The notes under the pieces were generated by a model, which was given only the letters and a program-made list of their open reading frames with translations, did not search any database and was not told where the DNA came from. A stretch of DNA of 64,000 bases from JAQUBU01 sp036677685. Lineage in GTDB: Bacteria; Bacillota; Syntrophomonadia; Syntrophomonadales; Syntrophomonadaceae. Below are positions 42,488-51,289 of this stretch, in pieces. The translations under genes were made by a program, and so were the position numbers. Each line of letters opens with the position of its first letter. Positions within the stretch are counted from its first letter, which is position 1. The stretch spans positions 1 to 64,000 of the forward strand of contig JAVBWA010000043.1 in the NCBI GenBank assembly GCA_036677685.1. The letters run 5' to 3'.

Positions 42488-44080
42488 GTGACAAGGAAAA
42501 AAGTAATCATTAGCGAGCGTATTGCTGATGAAGGAGTAGAATTGTTAAAGACCGAACTGGATGTGGATTATCGCGATGGTATAAGCCGTGAGGAGCTTTT
42601 AAACATCATTGACCAGTATGACGCCTTGATTGTAAGAAGCGTAACCCAGGTTAACGAGGAACTGATCAGCCGGGGAACCAATCTTAAGATTGTGGGCCGG
42701 GCCGGCAACGGGGTTGATAATATTGATGTTGATGTTTGCACCCGTTATGGAGTAATCGTTGCCAACACACCTGACAGCAATACCATTTCGGCTGCAGAGC
42801 AAACCATCAGTCTTCTGCTTTCGTCAGTGCGCAACACCGCCTGGGCCAGCGAATATCTTAAAGCCGGTACCTGGGACCGCAAGCCTTTCCGGGGCGTGGA
42901 ACTCTATGGCAAAACCGTGGGTATTGTCGGTCTGGGGCGCATAGGGTCAATGGTTGCAACCCGCTTGAAATCCTTCAATATGAAGGTTATTGCCTATGAC
43001 CCGTATATTGCCGATGAGCGCTTCACCCGGTTTGGGGCCGAGAAGCGCGGCAGTCTGGAGGATTTGGTAAAAGAGGCTGACTTTATAACGGTTCACACCC
43101 CCCGCAATGAAGAAACCATGCATATGATAAACGAAGATATTTTGGCCCTGGCCAAGGACGGGGTTCGTGTGGTCAACTGCGCCCGGGGCGGCATCATCAA
43201 GGAAGAAGCCCTGCTCAAAGGATTGGAATCCAAAAAAGTTATGAGCGCGGGGCTGGATGTTTTTGAAAAAGAGCCGGCTACCAACAATCCGCTGTTTAGT
43301 TTTAAAAACGTGGTAGTTACTCCGCATCTGGGTGCGGATACCTTTGAAGCCCAAAAAAGAGTCGGGGAAAATATTGCTGAGCAGGTAATCAAAGCACTAA
43401 GGGGCGAAATTGTACCCAATGTCGTGAATCTGCCCACCATGCTCAATGATGAACTGGAATACCTCCGGCCTTATATAACCCTGGCTGAAAAAATGGGCAA
43501 CATCTATTATCAAATGGAAAAATCATCGGTCAGCCAGGTGGAATTAACCTACAGCGGACCGATTAGCGCCAATGAAACGGAAATGCTGACTGTGGCCTTC
43601 CTCAAAGGTTTGCTGGAACCGGTGATGTGGGAAAAAGTCAATTATGTCAATGCCCGCATCATGGCCGAAGAACGCGGTATAAAGGTTTTTGACCGCAAGG
43701 AGGAGCAGAGCCCGAAACGCTACAAAAACCTGATCAGTGCACGGGTTTGCAATCAAGGGCATGAACTGGTGATAGAAGGCACCCTTTCCCGGGCCCGCGA
43801 TCCGCTATTGGTGGAAATCAACGGATTTGAAACCGAAAGCAACCTTCAAGGGTATATGCTGATCGTTAAAAACGAAGACCGCCCGCGGGTGATTGGACCC
43901 TTTGCCACCGCGCTGGGTGATGAAGGCGTCAACATCGCCGGTATGAAAGTGGCCCGCATGACCAAGGGTGAAGGGGCCATAATGATGATCAATGTCGATA
44001 ACAAGGTAGATGAACCTGTCTTGGAAAAGCTGAGCAAGCTGGACGGGATCATCGGAAAACCCAAACTGCTACAGTTTTAG
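42488..44080 (+). CDS. serA: D-3-phosphoglycerate dehydrogenase
   Basis: A 530-residue long-form SerA, the first enzyme of serine synthesis. NAD-binding GLGRIGS, active-site blocks GRAGNGVDNID, CARGGIIKEEAL and TPHLGADT are present. After the catalytic part come an intervening domain and a C-terminal ACT domain (MLIVKNEDRPRVIGPFATALGDEGVN) suited to serine feedback. GTG is the start, with AAAGGAG eight bases ahead; a longer TTG frame overlapping the previous gene is rejected. Confidence 0.96.
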   Translation: MTRKKVIISERIADEGVELLKTELDVDYRDGISREELLNIIDQYDALIVRSVTQVNEELISRGTNLKIVGRAGNGVDNIDVDVCTRYGVIVANTPDSNTISAAEQTISLLLSSVRNTAWASEYLKAGTWDRKPFRGVELYGKTVGIVGLGRIGSMVATRLKSFNMKVIAYDPYIADERFTRFGAEKRGSLEDLVKEADFITVHTPRNEETMHMINEDILALAKDGVRVVNCARGGIIKEEALLKGLESKKVMSAGLDVFEKEPATNNPLFSFKNVVVTPHLGADTFEAQKRVGENIAEQVIKALRGEIVPNVVNLPTMLNDELEYLRPYITLAEKMGNIYYQMEKSSVSQVELTYSGPISANETEMLTVAFLKGLLEPVMWEKVNYVNARIMAEERGIKVFDRKEEQSPKRYKNLISARVCNQGHELVIEGTLSRARDPLLVEINGFETESNLQGYMLIVKNEDRPRVIGPFATALGDEGVNIAGMKVARMTKGEGAIMMINVDNKVDEPVLEKLSKLDGIIGKPKLLQF

Positions 44081-44145
44081 CGACCATAGGGAGTATCAGA
44101 TGTGCCCGAAGGGTGCTACAGTTTTAGCGACCATAGGGACTATCA
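44068..44145 (+). repeat. Tandem duplication covering the serA 3' end
   Basis: The 32 bases starting TGCTACAGTTTTAGCGACCA occur at 44068-44099 and 44114-44145 with one difference, a period of 46 bp. The first copy includes the last serA codons and stop. The rest of the 171-bp spacer before serS holds small GC-rich hairpins (for example TTTACC...GGTAAA), with no second T-box. Confidence 0.85.
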
Positions 44146-44251
44146 ACAGTAGCAGCGGCAGGAATCCCCCGAAGGACCCCCGGTCGCAGTTTACCTGCAG
44201 GAAAAAGGTAAAGGGCACTACTGTCTTTAGCTCCCGAGGGAGGGAAGCAAA

Positions 44252-45532
44252 ATGTTGGATGCCAAATTAATAAGAGCCAATCCGGAAAAAGTAGAACAGG
44301 AACTGCAGAAAAGAAATTTGAGCGGAGCACTGGACCGTTTTCTGCGGCTCGATGAAGAGCGGCGCCGTATTCTGGGCCGTGCGGAGGACCTTAAAAATTT
44401 CCGCAACACCTCTTCCCAGGAAGTGGGCCGGATGAAAAAAACTGGACAGGATGCCGCGGAATTGATGGAAAAAGTCCGCCTGGCTGGCCAGGAAATCAAA
44501 GATTTTGATGAACAGCTCAAAGTGGTTGAAGCAGATATTGATGCAATTCTGCTGGGAATTCCCAATCTGCCCCATGAATCCGTGCCGGTGGGGAAAGATG
44601 AAAAGAGCAATCTGGAGGTCCGGCGCTGGGGAGAACCGCGGCAATTTGCCTTCGAGCCCCTGGCCCATTGGGATATCGGCCCAAATTTGGATATACTCGA
44701 TTTCGAAAGAGCCGCTAAACTATCAGGCGCCCGCTTTGTCGTTTACAAGGACTGGGGAGCGAGCTTGGAAAGAGCCGTGATCAATTTCTTTTTGGATGTC
44801 CATACCAGCCGGCATGCTTACCGTGAAATCCTGCCGCCTTTTATGGTTACGGCGGATTGTATGACCGGGACCGGACAATTACCCAAATTTGCCGAAGACA
44901 TGTTCAAGGTGGAAGGCCGCGAGATGTACCTGATTCCTACGGCTGAGGTTCCGCTTACCAATCTTTATCGCGAAGAAATCCTGGAAGCCAAAGACCTGCC
45001 CCTGTACTTGACCGCCTATACCCCCTGCTTTCGGGCGGAAGCCGGGTCACATGGCCGGGATACCCGGGGGATAATCAGGCTGCACCAGTTTAACAAAGTA
45101 GAACTGGTAAAAATAACCACGGCAGAAACTTCCTATGATGAATTGGAGAAGCTTACCCGGGATGCCGAAGAAGTCTTGCAGCTTTTAGGGCTGCCATACC
45201 GGGTGGTTTTGCTCAGTACCGGGGATATGGGATTTTCCGCTGCCAAAACCTATGATCTTGAAGTTTGGATGCCGGGTTATAATGATTATAAGGAAATATC
45301 CTCCTGCTCCAATTGCGAGGACTTCCAGGCGCGGAGAGCCAATATTCGCTACCGTCCGGCGCCCAAAGCCAAAGTGCAATATGCCCATACACTCAATGGC
45401 TCTGGAGTGGCTATAGGCCGCACCGTGGCCGCCATACTGGAAAACTACCAGGAGGAAGACGGATCGGTGGTTATTCCCGAAGCCTTGAAGCCGTATATGG
45501 GCGGTCTGGAAAGAATAGTAAGGCGTACTTAA
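44252..45532 (+). CDS. serS: Seryl-tRNA synthetase
   Basis: A 426-residue class II synthetase. The N-terminal coiled-coil arm that grips the long variable arm of tRNA-Ser spans about residues 28-105; motif 2 is PCFRAEAGSHGRDTRGIIRLHQF and motif 3 is NGSGVAIGRTVAAILENYQ. GAGGGAGG precedes the ATG. It also charges tRNA-Sec with serine, the first step for SelA. Two tRNA-Ser genes lie just behind it. Confidence 0.97.
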   Translation: MLDAKLIRANPEKVEQELQKRNLSGALDRFLRLDEERRRILGRAEDLKNFRNTSSQEVGRMKKTGQDAAELMEKVRLAGQEIKDFDEQLKVVEADIDAILLGIPNLPHESVPVGKDEKSNLEVRRWGEPRQFAFEPLAHWDIGPNLDILDFERAAKLSGARFVVYKDWGASLERAVINFFLDVHTSRHAYREILPPFMVTADCMTGTGQLPKFAEDMFKVEGREMYLIPTAEVPLTNLYREEILEAKDLPLYLTAYTPCFRAEAGSHGRDTRGIIRLHQFNKVELVKITTAETSYDELEKLTRDAEEVLQLLGLPYRVVLLSTGDMGFSAAKTYDLEVWMPGYNDYKEISSCSNCEDFQARRANIRYRPAPKAKVQYAHTLNGSGVAIGRTVAAILENYQEEDGSVVIPEALKPYMGGLERIVRRT

Positions 45533-45611
45533 AGAGCCTTGATTTATTGACAAGGTAAAAAGCCTGTGATATACTTTCCTTTGCATTGTTAAAGAAAGCT
45601 TCCGCTTAAGT

Positions 45612-45701
45612 GGAGGGGTGTCCGAGCGGTTGAAGGAGGCGGTCTTGAAAACCGTTGAACCTTTGCGGGTTCCGTGGGTTCGAATCCCACCTCCTCCGCC
45701 A
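45612..45701 (+). tRNA. tRNA-Ser (anticodon TGA)
   Basis: A class II tRNA with a long variable arm: acceptor GGAGGGG pairs with CCTCCTCC through wobble, the anticodon loop CTTGAAA contains TGA, T-arm GTGGGTTCGAATCCCAC, and CCA is encoded. Confidence 0.96.
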
Positions 45702-45720
45702 GAATTGAAATCATATTTGG

Positions 45721-45814
45721 GGAGAGATGGCCGAGTTGGCTGAAGGCGCTCGCCTGCTAAGCGAGTAGACGGCTTAAAACTGTCTCGAGGGTTCGAATCC
45801 CTCTCTCTCCGCCA
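45721..45814 (+). tRNA. tRNA-Ser (anticodon GCT)
   Basis: A class II tRNA: acceptor GGAGAGA with TCTCTCC, anticodon loop CTGCTAA containing GCT, long variable arm, T-arm GAGGGTTCGAATCCCTC, encoded CCA. It reads AGC/AGU. Confidence 0.96.
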
Positions 45815-45875
45815 CTTAATTGTTAACGAAGTGAACATCGGTGTGCCCAAAGGGTACCATAGTAAAATTTAATAT

Positions 45876-45956
<81 letters not shown>

Positions 45957-45966
45957 GAATAAAGAA

Positions 45967-46001
45967 ATACAGGGCTTTTAACGGCCCTGTATTATTTTTT
46001 T
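45967..46001 (+). terminator. Terminator just inside the element
   Basis: ATACAGGGC-TTTTAAC-GGCCCTGTAT followed by TATTTTTTTG. The element supplies it to tRNA-Arg in place of the original terminator, now displaced to 62.4 kb. Confidence 0.85.
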
Positions 46002-46061
46002 GTCTATTTAATTTTAGCGTTTTGACCCGGTTATGACACATCGTTAAAAATCTTGATGGCT

Positions 46062-47237
46062 TTACTTATTAAAGACACTATCTAGAATACCGATAACACC
46101 CTGCTGCATAGCCGGGGTAACATGGGCGTAAATATCGCCAGTGGTTGAAATACTTTCATGTCCAAGGCGTTCCTGTACAGTTTTAAGGCTTACCCCTTGA
46201 GATATAAGAATCGTTGCATGAGTATGTCTTAAATCATGGAAACGAACGCCATCAGGAACTTGTCTATCAATCTTTTTATTCTCAGCCTTTGCCTTATCAT
46301 CAGCTATAATCTTTCTCCATTGCTTGCTTACCCATACAGGTTCAAAAGGTCTGCCGTCTTCCCAGGCACAAACGAACCCGCGTTTGTCATAACCGCTACC
46401 TAGTGAAAGCTTATCTTTCTTTTGTTGCCTCTGTATACGTTTAAGCTCCTTCACTAGATCGGCAGGTATAGGAATACTGCGGCGGCTTGCATCGGTCTTT
46501 GGTTCCTTTAATACAAGCTGTTTTCCTTGCCTCTGGAGGGAATGAGTAACATTGATAGTCATGTTCGCCAGGTCTACGTTCTGCCACCTGGTAGCGCATA
46601 TTTCACCCAGCCGCATACCTGTTTTTATTGCCAGCAGCAGGGCTATATAAATACTATTGGTCTTGTAATTGCTTAATATATATTTGGCCTGTGCAATAGA
46701 TAATGTATTCATTTCAGGCTTATTCTTCCTTGGGGGTTTTACCCTTGCGGCAGGATTAAAATTAATATATCCAATATTAACCGCATGGCTTAAAGATTCT
46801 TTGATTATCCTATGGTGATACAATATGCTGGTTCCACTTAATCCTGCTCCACCTGCTTCCTTATCAGCGGCCATTAATGTGTAATAGTTCTGAATATGGG
46901 CAGGTTGCAATTTACTTATCTTGATATTTCCTAAGTTCGGAAGGATGTATTTATCTATAATGATTTTATATCCTTCATAGGTGCGGTAGGCTAGATTAGG
47001 CTTACAATGAAAATCCTGCCAAGACTCCATATACTTTCGATAATAAATATCCTCAAGGTCGAAGAACTCACCTTTATTGATGCGGCTCTGAACGTCTACC
47101 AAGAATTTTTCAGCCTGGGGCTTGGTTCCTTTAAAGTGTTTTTTATGTTGCTTGCGGTTGCCATCACGATCCATTGAATCATATCTTATTTCCCACAAAT
47201 TTTTCTTCCCTGGTACTGGTCTAATACTGCCTGCCAT
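46062..47237 (-). CDS. int: Tyrosine integrase of the tRNA-Arg element
   Basis: A 391-residue phage-type integrase (Tn916/ICE-like). The N-terminal arm-binding domain (SIRPVPGKKNLWEIRYD), SAM-like core-binding domain (about 60-165) and catalytic domain are complete: Arg in TGMRLGE, Lys in EPKTDASRR, HDLRHTHA, LGHESISTT and the Tyr in GDIYAHV. The second ATG is chosen because GGGAGG is eight bases before it. It sits 106 bp from attL, facing it. Confidence 0.95.
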   Translation of the reverse strand: MAGSIRPVPGKKNLWEIRYDSMDRDGNRKQHKKHFKGTKPQAEKFLVDVQSRINKGEFFDLEDIYYRKYMESWQDFHCKPNLAYRTYEGYKIIIDKYILPNLGNIKISKLQPAHIQNYYTLMAADKEAGGAGLSGTSILYHHRIIKESLSHAVNIGYINFNPAARVKPPRKNKPEMNTLSIAQAKYILSNYKTNSIYIALLLAIKTGMRLGEICATRWQNVDLANMTINVTHSLQRQGKQLVLKEPKTDASRRSIPIPADLVKELKRIQRQQKKDKLSLGSGYDKRGFVCAWEDGRPFEPVWVSKQWRKIIADDKAKAENKKIDRQVPDGVRFHDLRHTHATILISQGVSLKTVQERLGHESISTTGDIYAHVTPAMQQGVIGILDSVFNK

Positions 47238-47301
47238 CCTCATTACCTCCCGTTTATATTGATATATATTAACGGGGACCAGTTACGGCCCCCGATGGTT
47301 G

Positions 47302-47565
47302 TTATAATAATTGCTTGAAGCTCATGGCATCCCTGACACCTTGCAGATAGGTTTGGAAGGTATGGTAAACCAGTAGTTGCCCTTCCGCGTCCTCGAAAGC
47401 TGCATACTTGGCTCTCATTTCCGGGTTATTGCCGATGAGGTCCTTAAGTGCTGCCGTGCTCTTCTCTTGCAGTTCATTGTATTCCGGATCGTCATTTAAC
47501 TTCTGCCGTGATGCGTTGATACGCTCCAGAGCAAAGTCAATAAGGTTATTTTCAAATTTATTCAT
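47302..47565 (-). CDS. Small helical element protein A
   Basis: An 87-residue all-helical protein with AAAGGAGG ahead of the ATG. It shares with the next two genes the pattern FALERINASRQ near the start and YLQGVRDAMSF near the end. It resembles short helical proteins common in Firmicutes prophages (DUF6809-like); no function is known to me. Confidence 0.65.
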   Translation of the reverse strand: MNKFENNLIDFALERINASRQKLNDDPEYNELQEKSTAALKDLIGNNPEMRAKYAAFEDAEGQLLVYHTFQTYLQGVRDAMSFKQLL

Positions 47566-47589
47566 TAATCCTTTCCTCCTTTTTTGTTT

Positions 47590-47799
47590 TTAATCCAATC
47601 CCATGAACTTGATACCGTCTTTAAATCCGGCCAGATAGGAAAGCCGCTGCATCTCGCAAGCAAGGTCAAGAACCGCATCGGATTGTTCAGCGGTGGGGTT
47701 AATTTTATCAACTAAATATTTAGCTTTTCGGTCAATCCTGGCAGCGTCCAATCTTTCAGTCACAAAATCATTTATACAGTCGCCAAGGAAATTACTCAT
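47590..47799 (-). CDS. Small helical element protein B
   Basis: A 69-residue paralogue of its neighbours: INDFVTERLDAARI near the start and YLAGFKDGIKFMGLD at the end. Its ATG overlaps the stop of gene C by eight bases, so translation is coupled. Confidence 0.65.
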   Translation of the reverse strand: MSNFLGDCINDFVTERLDAARIDRKAKYLVDKINPTAEQSDAVLDLACEMQRLSYLAGFKDGIKFMGLD

Positions 47800-47995
47800 T
47801 AACTAGCACCCCCAATTCGTTTACCAAAGAAATACCATCCCTCAATCCCTGCATATAATAGGCAAGTTCTTGCATTGCGTCTTGGTGCTCTTCATCAGCT
47901 GCAATGTATTCAGGTTTTTCCCTCATGGTCCGTATGGCCGCTGTCATTCTTGCAAGTGCCATATTTTCAAGCTCAGACTTAAGAGTCTTTTTCAT
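47792..47995 (-). CDS. Small helical element protein C
   Basis: A 67-residue paralogue (MKKTLKSELENMALARMTAAIR..., then YYMQGLRDGISLVNELG). The ATG at 47995 with AAAGGA is preferred to an in-frame ATG inside gene D, which has no ribosome site. Confidence 0.65.
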   Translation of the reverse strand: MKKTLKSELENMALARMTAAIRTMREKPEYIAADEEHQDAMQELAYYMQGLRDGISLVNELGVLVNE

Positions 47996-48012
47996 AAAAT
48001 CATTCCTTTCTT

Positions 48013-48291
48013 TTAGACCGTTGCCGGGCTTTCCGGGCATATAGCATCAACATTAATACCGGGCATCTTCGCAAGCTCCTGCCGCCAAAGGAATCTAATT
48101 TCATGAAGCTTTTCATACTTTGCCAGTTCTGCGGAGGCATCCTCCAGATCACGCAGGCCGGATAATAATTCATCATAAGTCTGTTGGGGTAGGTTCAATC
48201 CTTCAAGGCGTTCAGCCAGATTATTAAATGCTACTGCCTGACGTTCAAACAGTAAGCAGTATTCCGGGTTATTAAGCATTGATTCCTGCAT
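48013..48291 (-). CDS. Small helical element protein D
   Basis: A 92-residue, probably all-helical protein with AAAGGAGG ahead of the ATG. It has many Leu/Glu heptads (LAERLEGLNLPQQTYDELLSGLRDLEDASAEL). The YDELLSGLRDLE segment resembles the Y-x-x-G-x-x-D signature of A-C, so it may be a longer relative. It is the first of the four-gene run. Confidence 0.62.
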   Translation of the reverse strand: MQESMLNNPEYCLLFERQAVAFNNLAERLEGLNLPQQTYDELLSGLRDLEDASAELAKYEKLHEIRFLWRQELAKMPGINVDAICPESPATV

Positions 48292-48804
48292 TTACAAAAT
48301 CCTCCTTTTTTATTTGCAAGAAGGTCCTATATGATATACAATTAATCAAAAGGGCTTCTTAGCCTTGGTACTTTAGCAGTTAGCTTCGTTTGCGGCGGGT
48401 CTAACTGCTATTTATTTTGAGTGAAAATTATCACCCTTGATGCCTTTCCCAAGGGTGAACGTGTCTTTATTAAATATGAGGCTCTAATTTGAGCCAGAAC
48501 GCTTGTTCTTGTGTTGGGTAAGGTATTTGTACTGCCTTGAAGCTTAAAACCTCACCACGGGCAAAATAGAAGCTCTGAATTGATTACGGAGGGTATATAC
48601 CCCCTGTAGGTATAAAACCTGAAAAAATTGTGAAAAAATTTTCTGGAATTGGGCTTGAAAAGCTAAAACCGAATTCATAGAAATTAAACTTCTTCCATCT
48701 GTTACCATTTCCAGGTATGGTGGAGACCGAAGAGGCGGTTAACAACGAGACAATGATGGGTATGGCTATCATGGGCTCTACCCCCCCCATACCCTGCTTA
48801 AGCC
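48292..48804. other. Non-coding stretch with two strong hairpins
   Basis: A 513-bp region without a supported gene. Hairpins: AGCAGTTAG...CTAACTGCT (48375-48409) and TCACCCTT...AAGGGTGA (48431-48458). An A/T-rich part with GTGAAAAAATTTTC follows, then a C-run before gene 48805. It could hold a promoter, an origin or a small RNA of the element; I cannot tell which. Confidence 0.5.
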
Positions 48805-49179
48805 TTACTCTGCTTCCTCCCGGTCCCCTTGCTCCAGCAGTACAGTCATGCGCTCCAGCTTCCTGTCTACCAGTTGCATCTGCGTGGTTCTATAAGCCGT
48901 GTCTCTGTTGGTAGCCATGCGGCTATAGCAGTCTGCTATCACGGATAAACAGGCATTATATTTCCGCCTATCCTCCGGCCCCAGGATAACATCAGCCATG
49001 CTTCCTGATAGTTCCGCTTCATCCTCCCGGTAGCGGCCCAGGAATTCAAGTAATAAATCCTTTTTGAAACCTGACCATTGGGTAAGGGTTTCCAGTAATT
49101 CAACTGTGTTAGCCTTACCTATTAGACGTTCCATTTGTCTGACTGTGGCTCTAAGCTCCTGGTAATCCTTATCGTTCAA
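48805..49179 (-). CDS. Hypothetical helical protein of the element
   Basis: A 124-residue soluble helical protein from the TTG at 49179, chosen because AAGGGAG lies nine bases ahead. It contains RQMERLIGKANTVELLETL and a Glu/Arg-rich C-terminal helix ending LLEQGDREEAE. I do not recognise the family. It is in the same direction as the early genes of the element. Confidence 0.6.
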   Translation of the reverse strand: MNDKDYQELRATVRQMERLIGKANTVELLETLTQWSGFKKDLLLEFLGRYREDEAELSGSMADVILGPEDRRKYNACLSVIADCYSRMATNRDTAYRTTQMQLVDRKLERMTVLLEQGDREEAE

Positions 49180-49319
49180 GTATCTATCTCCCTTCCTTTT
49201 GCCGGGAAGGTTCCTGCCATGATACAATAACTATGCAGGCCCCTCCGGGTTTGCGTCTGGCGGTATCAGGGGTTGTGCGTGGTGGTGCGTCCCTGGTGCC
49301 GCTTTGGTTTGGCGGTAAA

Positions 49320-49526
49320 TCAAATTGAGGTTTCGCCTTGGTCCTCTTGCTTGTCATCGGGTTTAACTTCCTGCTGCTCTAGGAACCGTTTTAACTGGTC
49401 ATCGGTAATCCGGTAACCCCTTGCTATTTTAGAAGCAGGTAGTTTCCCGTCACGAATGTACTTCCATATTGTGCCCACGCTTAATTGAAGTATTTGGGCA
49501 ACCTGCTCTGGTGTGTAAACTTCCAT
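49320..49526 (-). CDS. Excisionase-like helix-turn-helix protein
   Basis: A 68-residue DNA-binding protein of the MerR-like/excisionase (HTH_17) type: YTPEQVAQILQLSVGTIWKYIRDGKLPASKIARGYRITDDQL covers the winged helix (residues 4-45), quoted here in two parts around GTIWKYIRDGKLP. The acidic tail is disordered. Such proteins direct integrase towards excision or repress early genes. Confidence 0.85.
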   Translation of the reverse strand: MEVYTPEQVAQILQLSVGTIWKYIRDGKLPASKIARGYRITDDQLKRFLEQQEVKPDDKQEDQGETSI

Positions 49527-49680
49527 TACTATCCTCCTTTCTATAACTATAATAACAAAACTATAATTAGTTGTAAATACCTATTGATACTTTATGATAT
49601 AAGTGTTAAACTATGTTTACAAGGTTCCGATAAGTGATTGTTATTGGAAGTCAGAACGTAAAATAAAGGGGGACATTTAC

Positions 49681-50631
49681 ATGAATAATCTGGTTACTGT
49701 GAACGATACCATGATGGCCATTACCGACAAGACTGCTGAATATATGAGTTCCGCAAAAGCTCATAATACCCTGAAGGCATATCAGAAGGATTGGCAAGAC
49801 TTCTCTTTATTCTGCCTTGAAACCGGGCTGGATGCTCTTCCTGCTTCACCCGATACTTTAATAACATACCTTACCGCCCGGGCTGATACCCATAAGGTAA
49901 GCACCCTGGAACGGAGAATAGCCAGTATAAGCCAGGCACATCAAGCAGCCGGGCTTCCTACCCCCACCGGTGATATGCAGGTCAGAGTTCTTATGCAGGG
50001 TATCCGCAGGGTTAAGGGCACTGCACAGCGGGGAAAATCTCCCGCAGTAACCAGCGATATAAAAGCTATGGTCAATGTTTTACCCGATAACCTGCTTGGC
50101 ATCCGTGACCGGGCCTTATTACTTCTCGGCTTTAGTGGAGGGTTCCGCAGGAGTGAACTGGTGGCCCTGGACGTTGAAAACCTCAACTTCACCCGTGAAG
50201 GATTGATTGTCACCATCATGAAGAGTAAGACGGACCAAGAAGCTGCAGGCAGGTGCATTGGTATTCCATACGGCAGTCACATTGAATCCTGCCCGGTCAG
50301 ATCTTTGCAGTTGTGGTTGGAGGCATCCGGCATAGAAGTTGGCCCTCTGTTCCGGTCCGTCAATCGTCATGGTAACCTCCAGGAAGGGAGACTCAGCGAT
50401 AAGGCCGTTGCACTGATAGTTAAGCGTACTGCGGAAGCAGCTGGGCTTGATAGTAGTAAATACTCTGGTCATTCCCTCCGGGCAGGGTTAGCAACATCAG
50501 CCGCCGCCGCTGGTGTATCTGAAAGGGCAATCATGGCTCAGACCGGCCATAAAAGTGAAGCTATGGTGCGGCGATACATCCGGGAGGGTAGCTTATTCCT
50601 GAACAATGCCGCCTGTAGCCTTGGTCTATAA
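49681..50631 (+). CDS. Second tyrosine recombinase (XerC/D-like)
   Basis: A 316-residue site-specific recombinase from the ATG after GGGGG (eight-base spacing). The core-binding domain is at the N-terminus (AHNTLKAYQKDWQDF), then catalytic Arg in GGFRRSELVAL, Lys in KSKTDQEAAG, HSLRAGLA, TGHKSEAMVRRYIREG with the nucleophile Tyr. It is read against the element's other genes and is unrelated in sequence to the integrase next to attL. It might resolve dimers or invert DNA; the target is unknown. Confidence 0.88.
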   Translation: MNNLVTVNDTMMAITDKTAEYMSSAKAHNTLKAYQKDWQDFSLFCLETGLDALPASPDTLITYLTARADTHKVSTLERRIASISQAHQAAGLPTPTGDMQVRVLMQGIRRVKGTAQRGKSPAVTSDIKAMVNVLPDNLLGIRDRALLLLGFSGGFRRSELVALDVENLNFTREGLIVTIMKSKTDQEAAGRCIGIPYGSHIESCPVRSLQLWLEASGIEVGPLFRSVNRHGNLQEGRLSDKAVALIVKRTAEAAGLDSSKYSGHSLRAGLATSAAAAGVSERAIMAQTGHKSEAMVRRYIREGSLFLNNAACSLGL

Positions 50632-50672
50632 TACGGGTTTACCATGTTCAAAGGTAATCCTGAATCACCTTA

Positions 50673-50702
50673 AAAAGCCCCGGTCGTATGGCCGGGGCTT
50701 GT
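50673..50702. terminator. Bidirectional terminator between convergent genes
   Basis: AAAAAGCCCCGG...CCGGGGCTTGTT lies between the ends of the plus-strand recombinase and the minus-strand helix-turn-helix gene. Confidence 0.82.
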
Positions 50703-50718
50703 TGTCACTATTCTATTA

Positions 50719-51273
50719 CTACTTCATATCATGGCGGTTAATATATTCCCATAATGCCTGAGACATTAGGTCTTTGGCTGTTACTCCGGGACATTTTTTC
50801 TGTAGCTCCTGCCACTGTTTGAAAACCTCACCGTTAATTCTGAATGTACTCCTTGCCTCCTGCGTTTCCTTCGGTAAATCAATCAGAATATGTCTTGATT
50901 CCGCTGCTCTGGCCACCTGATCTAATGATTCTTTTAATGTCTGTTCTAGTGCCTCCACCCGGGCTACCAATGCCGTGAAGTCATTAGCATTAACATAAGC
51001 GGAACGGGGTGCTGGTTCTTCTTCCTGTAGGGCTTTCCCGGTTTCAACCACTTGCGGAATTTTTTCCGTAACCGGTTCTTTCCCAACAGCCAATATAAAC
51101 TGCTTACCTTCACGCTTATAGCCAGCCTTGTTGAACTGCTGCCTGACACTTGATTCACGGATACCCAGGTCTTTAGCAATGGCATTTAAGGAGTTTCCTT
51201 CTGCAAGCTGATTATTGATATATGTTACCCTGTCCACCAGTACCAGCTTTTGATATTCTTCCTGCTTACTCAT
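50719..51273 (-). CDS. Helix-turn-helix/ribbon-helix-like DNA-binding protein
   Basis: A 184-residue protein with three parts: an N-terminal HTH (LAEGNSLNAIAKDLGIRESSVRQQFNKAGY, residues 24-53), a coiled coil (about 97-125, ALVARVEALEQTLKESLDQVARAAE) and a C-terminal RHH-like segment (STFRINGEVFKQWQELQKKCPG...LMSQALWEYI). This order suits a plasmid-style partition or copy-control regulator. Three inverted repeats TGACA-N-TGTCA stand immediately upstream and are the likely operator or centromere. Confidence 0.7.
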   Translation of the reverse strand: MSKQEEYQKLVLVDRVTYINNQLAEGNSLNAIAKDLGIRESSVRQQFNKAGYKREGKQFILAVGKEPVTEKIPQVVETGKALQEEEPAPRSAYVNANDFTALVARVEALEQTLKESLDQVARAAESRHILIDLPKETQEARSTFRINGEVFKQWQELQKKCPGVTAKDLMSQALWEYINRHDMK

Positions 51274-51289
51274 ATTACCCTCCCATCTG

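Noticed and set aside
44081..44251. T-box before serS
   Set aside because: No AGGGTGG-type box, specifier stem or terminator/antiterminator pair could be found; only short hairpins and the 46-bp duplication.
48584..48790. 68-residue minus-strand frame in the element
   Set aside because: Low-complexity (Pro/Ser/Phe) translation with no convincing ribosome site; I treat the region as non-coding.
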